Origin: Spirochaetaceae bacterium
Lineage (GTDB): Bacteria > Spirochaetota > Spirochaetia > Treponematales > Breznakiellaceae
Assembly (NCBI GenBank): GCA_031256815.1
Contig: JAIRPU010000060.1
Coordinates: 1-14,906 of the forward strand
DNA length: 14,906 bases
Direction of reading: 5' to 3'
The notes beneath the pieces were generated by a model. The model made no database searches and was not told the DNA's origin. It saw only the letters and a list, made by a program, of their open reading frames with translations. Position 1 is the first letter of the stretch. Each line of letters starts with the position of its first letter. Positions 6,656 through 14,863 of this stretch are shown here, piece by piece. Made by a program: the position numbers and the translations under genes.

Positions 6656-7093
6656 ATGAAAAAGATTTTATTCTGTTTGTGCTTTTGTTTTTTGGTTTAC
6701 AGCGCGGCATTTGCTCAAACTCAAAGGCAGCAGCCGTCAGTTACAGTAGAAGAAATTCTTGCTATCCTTGATGATAACTTTAACAAATATCCGTGGGTGC
6801 ATCAGTTACTTTCCGAAAAAGTTGAAGATACGAGGCCTGCCCGCCAGTCCATTACACGTTTGCCTTATAATGTACCGGTTATTGTAAACGGTGAAGAAAA
6901 AATCGAAAAGGGCGAGGTAATCTATGTTCAGATTATCAGCAAAAATTACCGCTACGACCTTAAATTTGATTTTTCGCCAAAGCAGGAAAAAGGTGCCAAA
7001 CGTGCCAAAACAGTATGGAATGCGGTACGTACAGGTACGCTGGGCGAACTTTCGGAATACTTCCCCAAAAAGTCTGAAGCGAGCGCCGATTAG
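6656..7093 (+). CDS. small exported protein, paralogue A
   Basis: The product is 145 aa with a clear ribosome binding site and ATG. The signal peptide (K2, K3, Cys/Phe-rich core 4-15, cleavage after A18-F19-A20) predicts export; there is no lipobox at the cleavage site. The mature part, about 125 aa, has VEEILAILDDN (31-41), W47, RLPY (68-71), GEVIYV (86-91), an alternating strand with DFSP, a basic stretch K-x-A-K-R-A-K, and a closing L-x-x-x-FPKK. These positions recur in the next gene, so the two are tandem paralogues. I do not recognise the family. It is the first gene after the promoter. Confidence 0.8.
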   Translation: MKKILFCLCFCFLVYSAAFAQTQRQQPSVTVEEILAILDDNFNKYPWVHQLLSEKVEDTRPARQSITRLPYNVPVIVNGEEKIEKGEVIYVQIISKNYRYDLKFDFSPKQEKGAKRAKTVWNAVRTGTLGELSEYFPKKSEASAD

Positions 7094-7546
7094 TTGCCAT
7101 TTTTACGCATTGCCACCGTATTGCTTTTTGCTTTATGTGTGGCAGACGTTTTTGGTCAAACCGTTTCTTCTTCGATTAAAGAAGCCAATACCGAAGAGGT
7201 TATCCGCGCCATAGAGGAAAATTGCGAAAAGTTTCAGTGGCTTGCGGTAATTGCGCTTGAATCTACAGAAGATATGGGAGTTCCATATTTATCGATGCAC
7301 AGGCTGGCCTACGACCGCGGTGGGACGGGCTTTAACGGTTTGCCATTAAAAGCGGAAATTGTATATATAAAAACAATAAAAGATGGCGAGCGCTGGTTAT
7401 TAACCATAGATTTTTTTGATTCGCCCAGGCGTGAAAAAAACGCCATGCGAACCCGTGACGCCCGCCGCAATGTACTTGCGCTTCTCTCCAGTTTGTTCCC
7501 TGAAAAATTTGAAGTTAAAGAAAAACCAGCGGCCAGCGGCGAATAA
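7094..7546 (+). CDS. small exported protein, paralogue B
   Basis: The product is 150 aa. A TTG start at 7094 directly follows the TAG of the previous gene with no gap. No strong ribosome binding site is visible, so it probably relies on coupled translation. The signal peptide runs to V19-F20-G21, with Gln22 as the likely first mature residue. The mature protein aligns with paralogue A: TEEVIRAIEEN (33-43) against VEEILAILDDN, then W49, TED, RLAY (70-73), AEIVYI (87-92), IDFFDSP and a closing SLFPEK. It has an extra Gly-rich turn (75-82). Function is unknown. A duplicated pair retained side by side suggests a heteromeric complex or related but distinct roles. Confidence 0.75.
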   Translation: MPFLRIATVLLFALCVADVFGQTVSSSIKEANTEEVIRAIEENCEKFQWLAVIALESTEDMGVPYLSMHRLAYDRGGTGFNGLPLKAEIVYIKTIKDGERWLLTIDFFDSPRREKNAMRTRDARRNVLALLSSLFPEKFEVKEKPAASGE

Positions 7547-7576
7547 GCATAATTCAGTTTTTTACGCCCGGACATT

Positions 7577-10500
7577 ATGAATCTAAATCCTTTTGAAACC
7601 TGTGTTTCAGCGCTTTCCGGCGGCATTACAGGTTATGTTACCAACTATCTTGCCGTTAATATGCTTTTTAAAAAGTTTGGTTTTTGGGGCGGATTGATAG
7701 AAGCAAGATACGCTGAATTTACGGACGGCATTTCCGGTATGGTGGAAACAAGTCTTGTAAATCATAAAACTTTACGCGAAGAATTTTCTTCCGTTAAATT
7801 CAAAACGGTTCTGGAAGAATGGCTAAACTCAATTATAAAAGACGAACTATCCCGTGGTTTGGGCAATACTTGTCTTGAAGACATCCCGGGCGCAAAAGCC
7901 GGAGCAGAAGCTGTTTTAGACCTTATCGAAAATATGCAGGATGCGTTCTTTTATTCTTTGTTTAATATAATAAAAAATGAAAGCGCTGGAGTTTTTATAT
8001 CGAACGAACAATGCGTTTATACAGCAAAAGCATTATCCAAAGAAACGTTAAATTTAAGTTCTGAATTTGAAAATTTAATTAACGATTTTTTTTGCGGTAA
8101 AAGTTTAACAGACCTGTTTTCAGTGGCTTTTATAAAAAAAACATCAGATAATTTAAGCGCTGCAATAAAACAAAATGGTTCTTTCGCGCAAGAAGAAGAT
8201 TTTAATCTGCTTTACAGCGCATTTATTAATGCCGCTGATGCAGGAACGTTGTTAAACGAACTGCAAACAAATTTTATGAATATGCGTTTTATTGATTTTT
8301 TGGAAGCCTGCGGACTTGACAAAAACAACTTAAAAAAAAACGTTATAGATTTTATTCAAACCAAAGAGGGGCATGAGTTTTTATGCGCTGTTGCCGGCGG
8401 ACTTTTTTTAAAGGCGCAAAATACAGAATTAAAATTAAGCAGCATTTTAACCGGTGATTTTTGCAAAGTTATTGTAAAATTATGCAGCGAAAAAAAAAAT
8501 GAACTCATTGATAAAATTGTTGATTTTATCAATGAATCAGAAGATGAACTTGAATCCATAATAAACAGCACGATAGACGATGAACTTGAAAAAAGACTGG
8601 ATGGAAAAATCGCAAAATTTTTTAAAAACAGTTTTATAGAAAATATTTCCGCAAAAACAGGGATAATAAATAAAATACGCAAAGCAATTCTAAAATATAA
8701 ATCAGATGATGGGTTTGCTGATAAAATAACAGCGTTTATAAAAGAAAAAACAACAGCGGATATTTTTTTTATTGCGCAGGATGCCGGATTGATTAATGCA
8801 GATATTATTTTAAGCTTTTTAACCGCTTGTATAACCAGCGCAGAAGCATGGAACAGCGGCTTTATAAATGACTTTTTACAAAAAAAAACCGGCGCTTTTT
8901 TTGATTCAGGAAAATTTAGCGCAGACAGCGCCGCCTTATTGAATAAAATATTCAATAAAATTAACAAAAAATATCTTTGTTCAAAACAGCTTAACAATGC
9001 TGTTGCAGATTATATCGAAACAAAAGCCGCCGGTTTTAATATTCCCAAAATACATATTTCATTGGACGGCGAAAAAATATTTAATACAGCGCTTTATTTT
9101 TTAAATGCTGCATTAAACAAAGAAATTATTTTTTTTACAGGCGAAAGGCCGCAGCTGCCGCGCTTTAAACGCGAAACAGTTGAATTAGTCTGGAGCTTAA
9201 ATAAAAAACGTCTTTTAATGGATTTTTTTACGCCGCTTGAAAAAAATAAAAACCGCGCCGTTTTTAGCGGCGCTGCGGCGGCGGCAATCGTTGACAATCT
9301 TGAACAAATATTAAGTACAAGGGTAAGCGGCGCGGTAAACACTGAACTTTCAAAATTAAAACCGGCGGAAATAAATATTCTTGCGCACGATTTTATGGGA
9401 AGTGAAATGCGCCCCATAACCATATTTGGCGCGGCGCTGGGGCTTATTGCGGGCATATTTGCGGTAATTATTCCGGCTGCGTTAAAAACGCCGCCTGTTT
9501 TTAACTTTACGCTGCTTGGCATTAACGCGCTTATATTTGCCTTTGCCGGAATAGCAACAAACTGGCTTGCCATAAAAATGCTGTTCAGGCCATATAAACC
9601 GCTTTTTAGAGGGGCAAAAACACCGCCATTTATTGCGCTTAGCGCCGCGCGAAAACCTCAATTTGCAAAGAATACCGCTGTTTTCGTTTCCAAAAAACTT
9701 TTAAATACAGAATCTTTAACTCAATATTATAAAAACAATAAATCCGATTTAAAAAAATATTTTGATTCAAAGTTAAGTGCGGAAAATTACAGCCTTTGCG
9801 CTGTTTTCAATCTTAATGACAAAAACATTCCTGATATAGGCGGCAAAATCAGCAATGCGGCGCACAATTATATTGTGCAGCACAGCGAAAACCTTGCCGC
9901 TTCTTTTTGCGTTTTTTTTAACAAGCTTGTTTCCTCTGGAATTCCTGATGAGTTTTTACAAAAATTAAGCGGCGTAATTTTAAAAAAACTAAAAGAAAAC
10001 GGCGCATTGCCTGCCGCCGCGCGTTTTTTGGAAAAAAATCTGCGTTCAAAAGAAGCAAAAGATTTTAAAGAGGCATTTAACTTTGCGCCTGCGGCCGCCA
10101 TGATTACAGAAACAATTACTCCGCTTAAAATAAAATCGTTTATTGAAAAAAAAGAAGGCGCATTCGCTGAATGGAAAACAAAGCGCAGCGTTAAACAGGC
10201 GGCGCAAACGCTTGATATTCCTGCAAAAAATGAATTCAATACAGGACATTTTGAAATTATTTTAAAAGAATTACTTAATAAATTTGAATCTGAACTTTTT
10301 AATTCAGATAAAAAACTAAGCGAAATATACGGCAGAATTTTAACCAGGCTTCTGGAAAACAACATGAATGTTGTAATAAACAAAATACAAAGCGCTGTAT
10401 TTAAAAACAAGGCGGATATAAAATCAAATATAAAAAATTCAATTCCTTTGGCTGTTCCATTTTCTTTTCACACAGACAATATCGTGGATAAGCTTGTTGA

Positions 10501-11398
10501 CATCGAACTTCCGCGCTTTTTACGCAGCAAAAAGCATAAATTAAACGCTGTTTTTCAGTCTCTTCTTGAAGTAAAACTTTCTGATTTAAATTTACCAGAA
10601 AAACTTGCAGAAAAAGATATTATTGCAAAAGAATTCGCAAAATACGCTTTGCCCATTTTTATTGATAATTTTGGCAGTATTCAGGTTTCTTCAGCGCTTT
10701 CGTTAATAAACATGAACAGTACAGAAGAATTATGCCATTTTTTTATGCCGTATATTGAAAAAGCGCTTGTTCATATTAACAGGAATCTAAAACAGGATGA
10801 ACGCCTTTTTATTCTGGAAGCTCCGTTAAAAAATATTTTTTCAAAGCTGGTTTGCGGTATATCATGTCAAAATATTCTTGAAGGCACAGAAGCGGAAAGA
10901 GAACTGCAAAACCTGTTTGAAAAAATTTCATGCGATAAAATATTTATAAATAATATAACAAAAATAACAGAAACGCTGTTAAGCAGGATGCTTTCAAATT
11001 CATCTTTTTATAACGAAGAATTATTAAAAAAAGACGCGCTTAATTTTATAAATTATCTTACCGGTAATTCATCTTCCTGCCGGCTTGAAAAGCTCATTGT
11101 TCCTTTTGTAAATAAAATTATTCCGGATTTGGACGCCGCTTTGAACACGGAAATAAAAACCGCTGTAATAAGTGAATATCTTTTAAATGCCATAATTGAT
11201 TCCGCCGAACGCCATATACCGGCGCTTGTTGCCGCGATAGATATTGGCGCTGTTGTAGAACGGGAAATTAATGCGCTGCACCCGCTTGAAATTGAAAAAC
11301 TTTTTTACAGTTTTGCAGGACCGTATTTTAAAAAGATAACTTTTTATGGCTGGATAGGCTCTTTTGGCGGCGCTCTGAGCTATTGGCTGTCGCATTAA
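7577..11398 (+). CDS. giant double-DUF445 membrane protein
   Basis: The product is 1273 aa, about three times a usual DUF445 (YheB-like) protein. It is built from two DUF445 units. Unit 1 begins with a membrane segment ending GYVTNYLAVNMLF (19-31) and closes with LKPAEI...MRPITIFG and a hydrophobic helix (about 594-636). Unit 2 begins with a membrane segment ending GIATNWLAIKMLFRP (658-672) and closes with LHPLEI...KKITFYG and a final helix (1234-1273). Between the membrane ends of each unit are hundreds of residues of predicted long helices rich in Lys, Glu, Asn and Leu. The whole probably forms an inner-membrane-anchored helical structure. The molecular role of DUF445 is unknown. The start is ATG at 7577; the ribosome binding site is weak. 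It lies 30 bases after paralogue B and 19 before gatB. Confidence 0.85.
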   Translation: MNLNPFETCVSALSGGITGYVTNYLAVNMLFKKFGFWGGLIEARYAEFTDGISGMVETSLVNHKTLREEFSSVKFKTVLEEWLNSIIKDELSRGLGNTCLEDIPGAKAGAEAVLDLIENMQDAFFYSLFNIIKNESAGVFISNEQCVYTAKALSKETLNLSSEFENLINDFFCGKSLTDLFSVAFIKKTSDNLSAAIKQNGSFAQEEDFNLLYSAFINAADAGTLLNELQTNFMNMRFIDFLEACGLDKNNLKKNVIDFIQTKEGHEFLCAVAGGLFLKAQNTELKLSSILTGDFCKVIVKLCSEKKNELIDKIVDFINESEDELESIINSTIDDELEKRLDGKIAKFFKNSFIENISAKTGIINKIRKAILKYKSDDGFADKITAFIKEKTTADIFFIAQDAGLINADIILSFLTACITSAEAWNSGFINDFLQKKTGAFFDSGKFSADSAALLNKIFNKINKKYLCSKQLNNAVADYIETKAAGFNIPKIHISLDGEKIFNTALYFLNAALNKEIIFFTGERPQLPRFKRETVELVWSLNKKRLLMDFFTPLEKNKNRAVFSGAAAAAIVDNLEQILSTRVSGAVNTELSKLKPAEINILAHDFMGSEMRPITIFGAALGLIAGIFAVIIPAALKTPPVFNFTLLGINALIFAFAGIATNWLAIKMLFRPYKPLFRGAKTPPFIALSAARKPQFAKNTAVFVSKKLLNTESLTQYYKNNKSDLKKYFDSKLSAENYSLCAVFNLNDKNIPDIGGKISNAAHNYIVQHSENLAASFCVFFNKLVSSGIPDEFLQKLSGVILKKLKENGALPAAARFLEKNLRSKEAKDFKEAFNFAPAAAMITETITPLKIKSFIEKKEGAFAEWKTKRSVKQAAQTLDIPAKNEFNTGHFEIILKELLNKFESELFNSDKKLSEIYGRILTRLLENNMNVVINKIQSAVFKNKADIKSNIKNSIPLAVPFSFHTDNIVDKLVDIELPRFLRSKKHKLNAVFQSLLEVKLSDLNLPEKLAEKDIIAKEFAKYALPIFIDNFGSIQVSSALSLINMNSTEELCHFFMPYIEKALVHINRNLKQDERLFILEAPLKNIFSKLVCGISCQNILEGTEAERELQNLFEKISCDKIFINNITKITETLLSRMLSNSSFYNEELLKKDALNFINYLTGNSSSCRLEKLIVPFVNKIIPDLDAALNTEIKTAVISEYLLNAIIDSAERHIPALVAAIDIGAVVEREINALHPLEIEKLFYSFAGPYFKKITFYGWIGSFGGALSYWLSH

Positions 11399-11417
11399 AT
11401 TTAATTATACTTGGCTT

Positions 11418-12890
11418 ATGTATGATACATTTATTGGACTTGAAGTTCACATTCATCTTTTAACAAAAACCAAGGTGTTTTGCGGCTGCCGTTCAGCATT
11501 TGGAGACGAACCAAATACAAACATTTGCCCTGTTTGCATGGGCTACCCCGGCGTACTGCCGGCGCTTAACATAGAAGCGATGCGCATGAGCTGCACTGTT
11601 GCGCGCGCTTTGCATTGCAGAATTCCGGAGCGTACATGGTTTGACAGAAAGCAGTATTTTTATCCTGATATGACAAAGAACTATCAAATTTCTCAATTTG
11701 CTTCGCCTTTGGGACAGGAGGGATGGGTAGAAATTGAAGGGCGAAACATAAATAAAAAGATAAGGATTCGTGAATGTCATCTTGAAGAAGATGCAGGCAA
11801 AATGGTTCATACCGGTACTGTATCACTGCTGGATTATAATCGCGCCGGTGTATCGCTGCTGGAAATTGTTACGGAACCCGATATGCGCTCAGGAGAAGAA
11901 GCGGAACTTTTTATTCAGCAGCTGCGAAGGATGGTGCGCTATCTTGGCGTTTGCGACGGCAACATGGAAGAAGGCAGCCTTCGCGCAGACGCGAATATTT
12001 CAATAAACATAAGCGGGGCGGGATTGGGCAGAAAAGTAGAGTTAAAAAATCTTAATTCATCGCGTTTTGTCCGGCTTGGATTGAATTACGAGCGTGAACG
12101 CCAGGCTGCGCTGCTTGACGAAGGTAAAACCATAATACAGGAAACGCGGCTTTGGAACGAAAATCGCGACCGTACAGAGCCTATGCGTACAAAAGAAAAC
12201 GCCAACGATTACCGTTATTTTGCGGAACCGGATTTGCCCGTGTTTATTCCGGACGAACAGTTTTTAGCGAAAGTTGATGCGGCGCTGGTTGAGCTGCCTT
12301 TGGAAAGGCTGCGCCGTTTAAAAAAAGAATACGGCCTTAATGATGAACAGGCGGACGCTTTATGCGAAGAAAAAGCCTTTGCCGACTATTTTGAAGAAAC
12401 GGTTAAACGCATAGAAGGCGCCGAACCAAAAGAATGTGCGCAAAAAGCGGCAAACTGGATTTTAGGTGATATAAAGCATATTTTAAGCAAAGAAAAAATA
12501 GAATTAAACGCAATATCGAACTTCAAACTGAATGCTTCCAGACTCGCTTCAATAATTACAATGATAATAAAAGGCGAACTTTCCGGCAAAAACGCAAAAC
12601 AAACGGCGCTTGCCGTAATTGCCGAAGACAAAGAACCGGCAGCAATAATTGAACTGCACGGCTGGGCGCAAATTTCCGACCCGGAACAGGTTTCGTTAGC
12701 GTTGCAAGCGGTATGCCAAAAAGAAGCGGCGGCGTTTGCCGAAGCGCGGGAAGCAAAAGCGGCGGGTAACGAAAAGCGCGTTGCAACTCTTAGCGCATTT
12801 TTAACAGGAAAAGTGCTTGCCGAAACACATGGCCGGGCAAACGCCGAAATTGCCGCCAAATTCGTCCGTGAAAAAATAGCCGCAACATAA
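11418..12890 (+). CDS. gatB: Asp-tRNA(Asn)/Glu-tRNA(Gln) amidotransferase subunit B
   Basis: The product is 490 aa, full length for GatB (about 475-490). GatB is the kinase/tRNA-binding subunit of GatCAB, which activates misacylated Glu-tRNA(Gln) or Asp-tRNA(Asn) with ATP and amidates it using ammonia from GatA. Visible signatures are IGLEVH (6-11), the zinc ligands C22, C24, C37 and C40, RKQYFYPDMTKNYQIS, and the family signature LDYNRAGVSLLEIVTEPD from residue 138. The C-terminal helical GatB/YqeY domain covers about 345-490 and ends in the usual tail (SAFLTGKVLAETHGRA...). gatA and gatC are not in the window. It is the last gene of a run with envelope genes, an unusual association. Its stop is 3 bases from that of the convergent next gene. 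Confidence 0.97.
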   Translation: MYDTFIGLEVHIHLLTKTKVFCGCRSAFGDEPNTNICPVCMGYPGVLPALNIEAMRMSCTVARALHCRIPERTWFDRKQYFYPDMTKNYQISQFASPLGQEGWVEIEGRNINKKIRIRECHLEEDAGKMVHTGTVSLLDYNRAGVSLLEIVTEPDMRSGEEAELFIQQLRRMVRYLGVCDGNMEEGSLRADANISINISGAGLGRKVELKNLNSSRFVRLGLNYERERQAALLDEGKTIIQETRLWNENRDRTEPMRTKENANDYRYFAEPDLPVFIPDEQFLAKVDAALVELPLERLRRLKKEYGLNDEQADALCEEKAFADYFEETVKRIEGAEPKECAQKAANWILGDIKHILSKEKIELNAISNFKLNASRLASIITMIIKGELSGKNAKQTALAVIAEDKEPAAIIELHGWAQISDPEQVSLALQAVCQKEAAAFAEAREAKAAGNEKRVATLSAFLTGKVLAETHGRANAEIAAKFVREKIAAT

Positions 12891-12893
12891 CAT

Positions 12894-13334
12894 TTACAAA
12901 CGGCGGATAAAACGAACTATATCGGTAAAACCTATGGCAGCAGTTACTATGATAAAAATACCTATGGCATAAATTTTTATAACTTCGTCTTCTACCGCTT
13001 CAAGTTCGCTTGGTTTGAATACCTCTCCAGGCTCCGCTTTATGCGAGCGGGAATCATGGAAGCCTTCAATATGAATATAGGTTTCGCCATCGCGCCCATA
13101 GCCTATATTTATTGCTTCCTGCGTTATCGTTTCCGCATCGTAACTTAACGCTTCTTTTTCCGCTCTAAGCGCGTCATTCATCCGGCGGAGTTCAGCAATA
13201 TTCTCTATTTGACGGATACGCCCTTCTTCAAGCTTTTTATATGCGCCAAGTCCCATAGAACCGTAAAAAAATGATGCCGCCGCGTAAAATATAAGCGCGA
13301 TCCAGTGCGCAATACAGTATTTTATAACAGGCAT
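12894..13334 (-). CDS. FtsB/DivIC-like septum protein with extra C-terminal helix
   Basis: The product is 146 aa. An N-terminal membrane helix (about 8-30) is followed by a coiled coil (about 33-75, with LRRMNDALRAEKEAL), then ITQEAINIGYGRDGETYIHI, which fits the end of the FtsB/DivIC family (coil, then a short conserved Ala/Gly-Tyr-Gly-Glu motif). Such proteins link divisome components. Unlike typical one-helix members, this one continues through an acidic/hydrophilic stretch into a second membrane helix (about 121-140) and a basic RFIRRL tail, placing both ends in the cytoplasm. It follows the aldo/keto reductase gene on the same strand after about 80 bases. No clear ribosome binding site is seen before ATG 13334. 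The family call is moderately confident. Confidence 0.65.
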   Translation of the reverse strand: MPVIKYCIAHWIALIFYAAASFFYGSMGLGAYKKLEEGRIRQIENIAELRRMNDALRAEKEALSYDAETITQEAINIGYGRDGETYIHIEGFHDSRSHKAEPGEVFKPSELEAVEDEVIKIYAIGIFIIVTAAIGFTDIVRFIRRL

Positions 13335-13415
13335 TTGTTATAATATCGGCATTTTTGCGTATTTTGGGCTAATGCGCAATTTAGCATTGCGCGAAGCACG
13401 GGATGATGCAACGGA

Positions 13416-14600
13416 TTATAAATGTATAAACTTTCGCGCAATACGCAGCGGCAGCCAAAACCAGAAAGGTTCAAGCCGTTTTTTTACAAGTTTTAAATTA
13501 GCGCGTATTGGAAGCGCCTGCGGACAGTGTTGTTCACATTTGCCGCAATTAATGCACCTGCTTGCGTTTCGCATAGTTTTTGCGGTAAACGAAACTGTCT
13601 GGGAGTATTTCCATAAACCCTTAAATAATGTAAGCGCATAACTTGCATTATACGAAGCAAAACAACCTGGAATATTTACATTTCCAGGGCAGGGCATACA
13701 GTATGAACAGCCTGTGCATTTAATTTTATAAGATTCATTAAATATACGGCGGACTTCGGCAAACAATTCTAACCCGGCTTCGTCCAACATTCCAACACGC
13801 GAATCTTCCGCGGCGCGCAAATTATCTTCAAGCTGAATGTCGCTGTTCATGCCGGAAAGAGTCATGGTTATCTCTTTTTGATTCCAAAGCCAGTTAAGTC
13901 CCCATCTTGCAGGCGTCCATTCAGGATGCGTTTTTTCAAAAAGTGTTCGCACTGCTTTTGGCAAATCATTAACAAGCGTACCACCCAAAAGCGGTTCCAT
14001 AATAAAAACCGGTATTTTTTTTTCGTAAGCGGCTTTAAGCCCTGTTATACCGGCCTGAAAATTTTCGTTTGAATAATTGTACTGAATTAAAGTTGCGTCC
14101 CAATCGAAGGCGTCGAGTATTTTTAAATATTGGCCGCAATCACCATGAAACGAAAATCCAAGCCGGCGTATTTGGCCTGATTTTTTTTTATTTTCTATCC
14201 ATTTTTCTATTCCAAAATTTTTTAGGCGTTCCCATGTAGAAAGTTCAGAGAGCATGTGTATTAAATAATAATCGATATAATCAGTGTTTAATTTTTCCAG
14301 AGTAAGCTGAAATATTTTTTCAATGTCGTCTGCGGTTTTAATTTGCCAGCCTGGAAGCTTTGACGCAATAAGTATTTTATCGCGCACACGATTCCTTGAC
14401 ACAATAGTACCAAGCGCCTCTTCGTTACCATAATAGATACGCGCTGTATCAAAATAGTTTACCCCTTTTTCAATGGCCTTCATTACAAGCGCTTCCGATT
14501 TTTTTATGTCAACAACGCCAAAGTTTTTTGGAAAGCGCATACATCCAAAACCAAGCACCGAAATTTTATTCCCATATTTTGGGTCTGTTCTATACTGCAT
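13416..14600 (-). CDS. aldo/keto reductase with C-terminal two-cluster ferredoxin domain
   Basis: The product is 394 aa. The N-terminal TIM barrel (1-285) is an NAD(P)H-dependent aldo/keto reductase: the MQYR start, GFGCMR (17-22) and the catalytic set Asp51, Tyr56, Lys81 and His115. The C-terminal part has CTGCSYCMPCP (Cys 295, 298, 301, 304) and CINCGKCEQHCP (Cys 349, 352, 355, 359), each suited to bind a 4Fe-4S cluster. Such fused enzymes are common in anaerobes and have uncertain substrates. The tail is aromatic/basic (EPFWFWLPLRIARK) and might touch the membrane. I chose ATG at 14600 because MQYR is the usual family start. A GTG at 14615 would add five residues. Neither has a strong ribosome binding site. 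Confidence 0.93.
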   Translation of the reverse strand: MQYRTDPKYGNKISVLGFGCMRFPKNFGVVDIKKSEALVMKAIEKGVNYFDTARIYYGNEEALGTIVSRNRVRDKILIASKLPGWQIKTADDIEKIFQLTLEKLNTDYIDYYLIHMLSELSTWERLKNFGIEKWIENKKKSGQIRRLGFSFHGDCGQYLKILDAFDWDATLIQYNYSNENFQAGITGLKAAYEKKIPVFIMEPLLGGTLVNDLPKAVRTLFEKTHPEWTPARWGLNWLWNQKEITMTLSGMNSDIQLEDNLRAAEDSRVGMLDEAGLELFAEVRRIFNESYKIKCTGCSYCMPCPGNVNIPGCFASYNASYALTLFKGLWKYSQTVSFTAKTMRNASRCINCGKCEQHCPQALPIRANLKLVKKRLEPFWFWLPLRIARKFIHL

Positions 14601-14615
14601 AACCAATGCTAACAC

Positions 14616-14731
14616 CAGTCAAAAATACACGCAAGCGCGGCCGGGGAAGTACTGGGCGCGCCCGCGTTGCGGCGCGCTACGCCCCCCAACCGCGGCCGCG
14701 GGAACGCGGCCTTGTTGCCGCCGCAGGCAGC
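14616..14731. other. GC-rich intergenic island, right
   Basis: This stretch upstream of the aldo/keto reductase gene is very GC-rich compared with the coding DNA. It contains the perfect palindromes GGGCGCGCCC (14654-14663) and CCGCGGCCGCGG (14690-14701). Open frames across it encode only Arg/Ala/Pro-rich sequence with no family resemblance, so I treat it as non-coding. I could not find a convincing promoter for the reductase in it. Confidence 0.5.
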
Positions 14732-14774
14732 CGCGCGGAGCGCGGCCATTGCCCCCGGCCGCTACACACCACAA
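14732..14774 (-). repeat. GC-rich intergenic repeat, right copy (inverted)
   Basis: Read on the complement, this begins TTGTGGTG (14767-14774) directly after a terminator T-run and reaches GGCAATGGCCGCGC (14740-14753), then CCGCGC. The left copy at 91-147 has the same order of blocks after its own terminator. About 17 bases fewer separate the blocks here. Confidence 0.5.
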
Positions 14775-14806
14775 AAAAGCCCGCCGCAAAGCGGACGGGC
14801 TTTTTT
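14773..14806. terminator. bidirectional intrinsic terminator
   Basis: GCCCGCCGC (779-787 of the 14-kb block) pairs with GCGG-A-CGGGC (791-800), with one bulged A and an AAA loop. The hairpin is flanked by six A (14773-14778) and six T (14801-14806), so it works on both strands. On the minus strand it would end a gene lying right of the window. The reductase gene starts further along and is not terminated by it. Confidence 0.8.
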
Positions 14807-14863
14807 AAGAAAACTGCCCCCAAGCCCCGCCGCATAAAGCGCGGGGGCAAAGAGCGCGTGTTA

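Noticed and set aside
8356..10410. Long minus-strand open frames inside the DUF445 gene (213, 159 and 180 codons)
   Set aside because: They are complements of a lysine- and glutamate-rich helical protein and read as Ser/Phe/Leu-rich strings. The forward frame is continuous with recognisable motifs.
12386..12859. Minus-strand frame of 157 codons inside gatB
   Set aside because: It is antisense to the conserved GatB C-terminal domain and its product is Ala/Ser/Phe-rich without motifs.
13335..13370. TATTAT just before the FtsB-like ATG as a promoter for a leaderless message
   Set aside because: No acceptable -35 box lies at 15-19 bases upstream, so the match is probably chance in AT-rich DNA.
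13374..13392. Hairpin GCGCAAT-TTAGC-ATTGCGC between the reductase and the FtsB-like gene
   Set aside because: The 7-bp stem is not followed by T on either strand, so it is not a convincing terminator. It could be a processing or binding site, but nothing supports a specific role.
13372..13641. Plus-strand frame of 89 codons beginning near 13372
   Set aside because: It mostly overlaps the end of the aldo/keto reductase antisense, including the Cys-rich codons, and has no ribosome binding site.
14680..14692. Complement of GGGGGGCGTAGC resembling the start of tRNA-Asp
   Set aside because: No D, anticodon or T arms can be folded downstream. The similarity is limited to about a dozen bases of GC-rich sequence.
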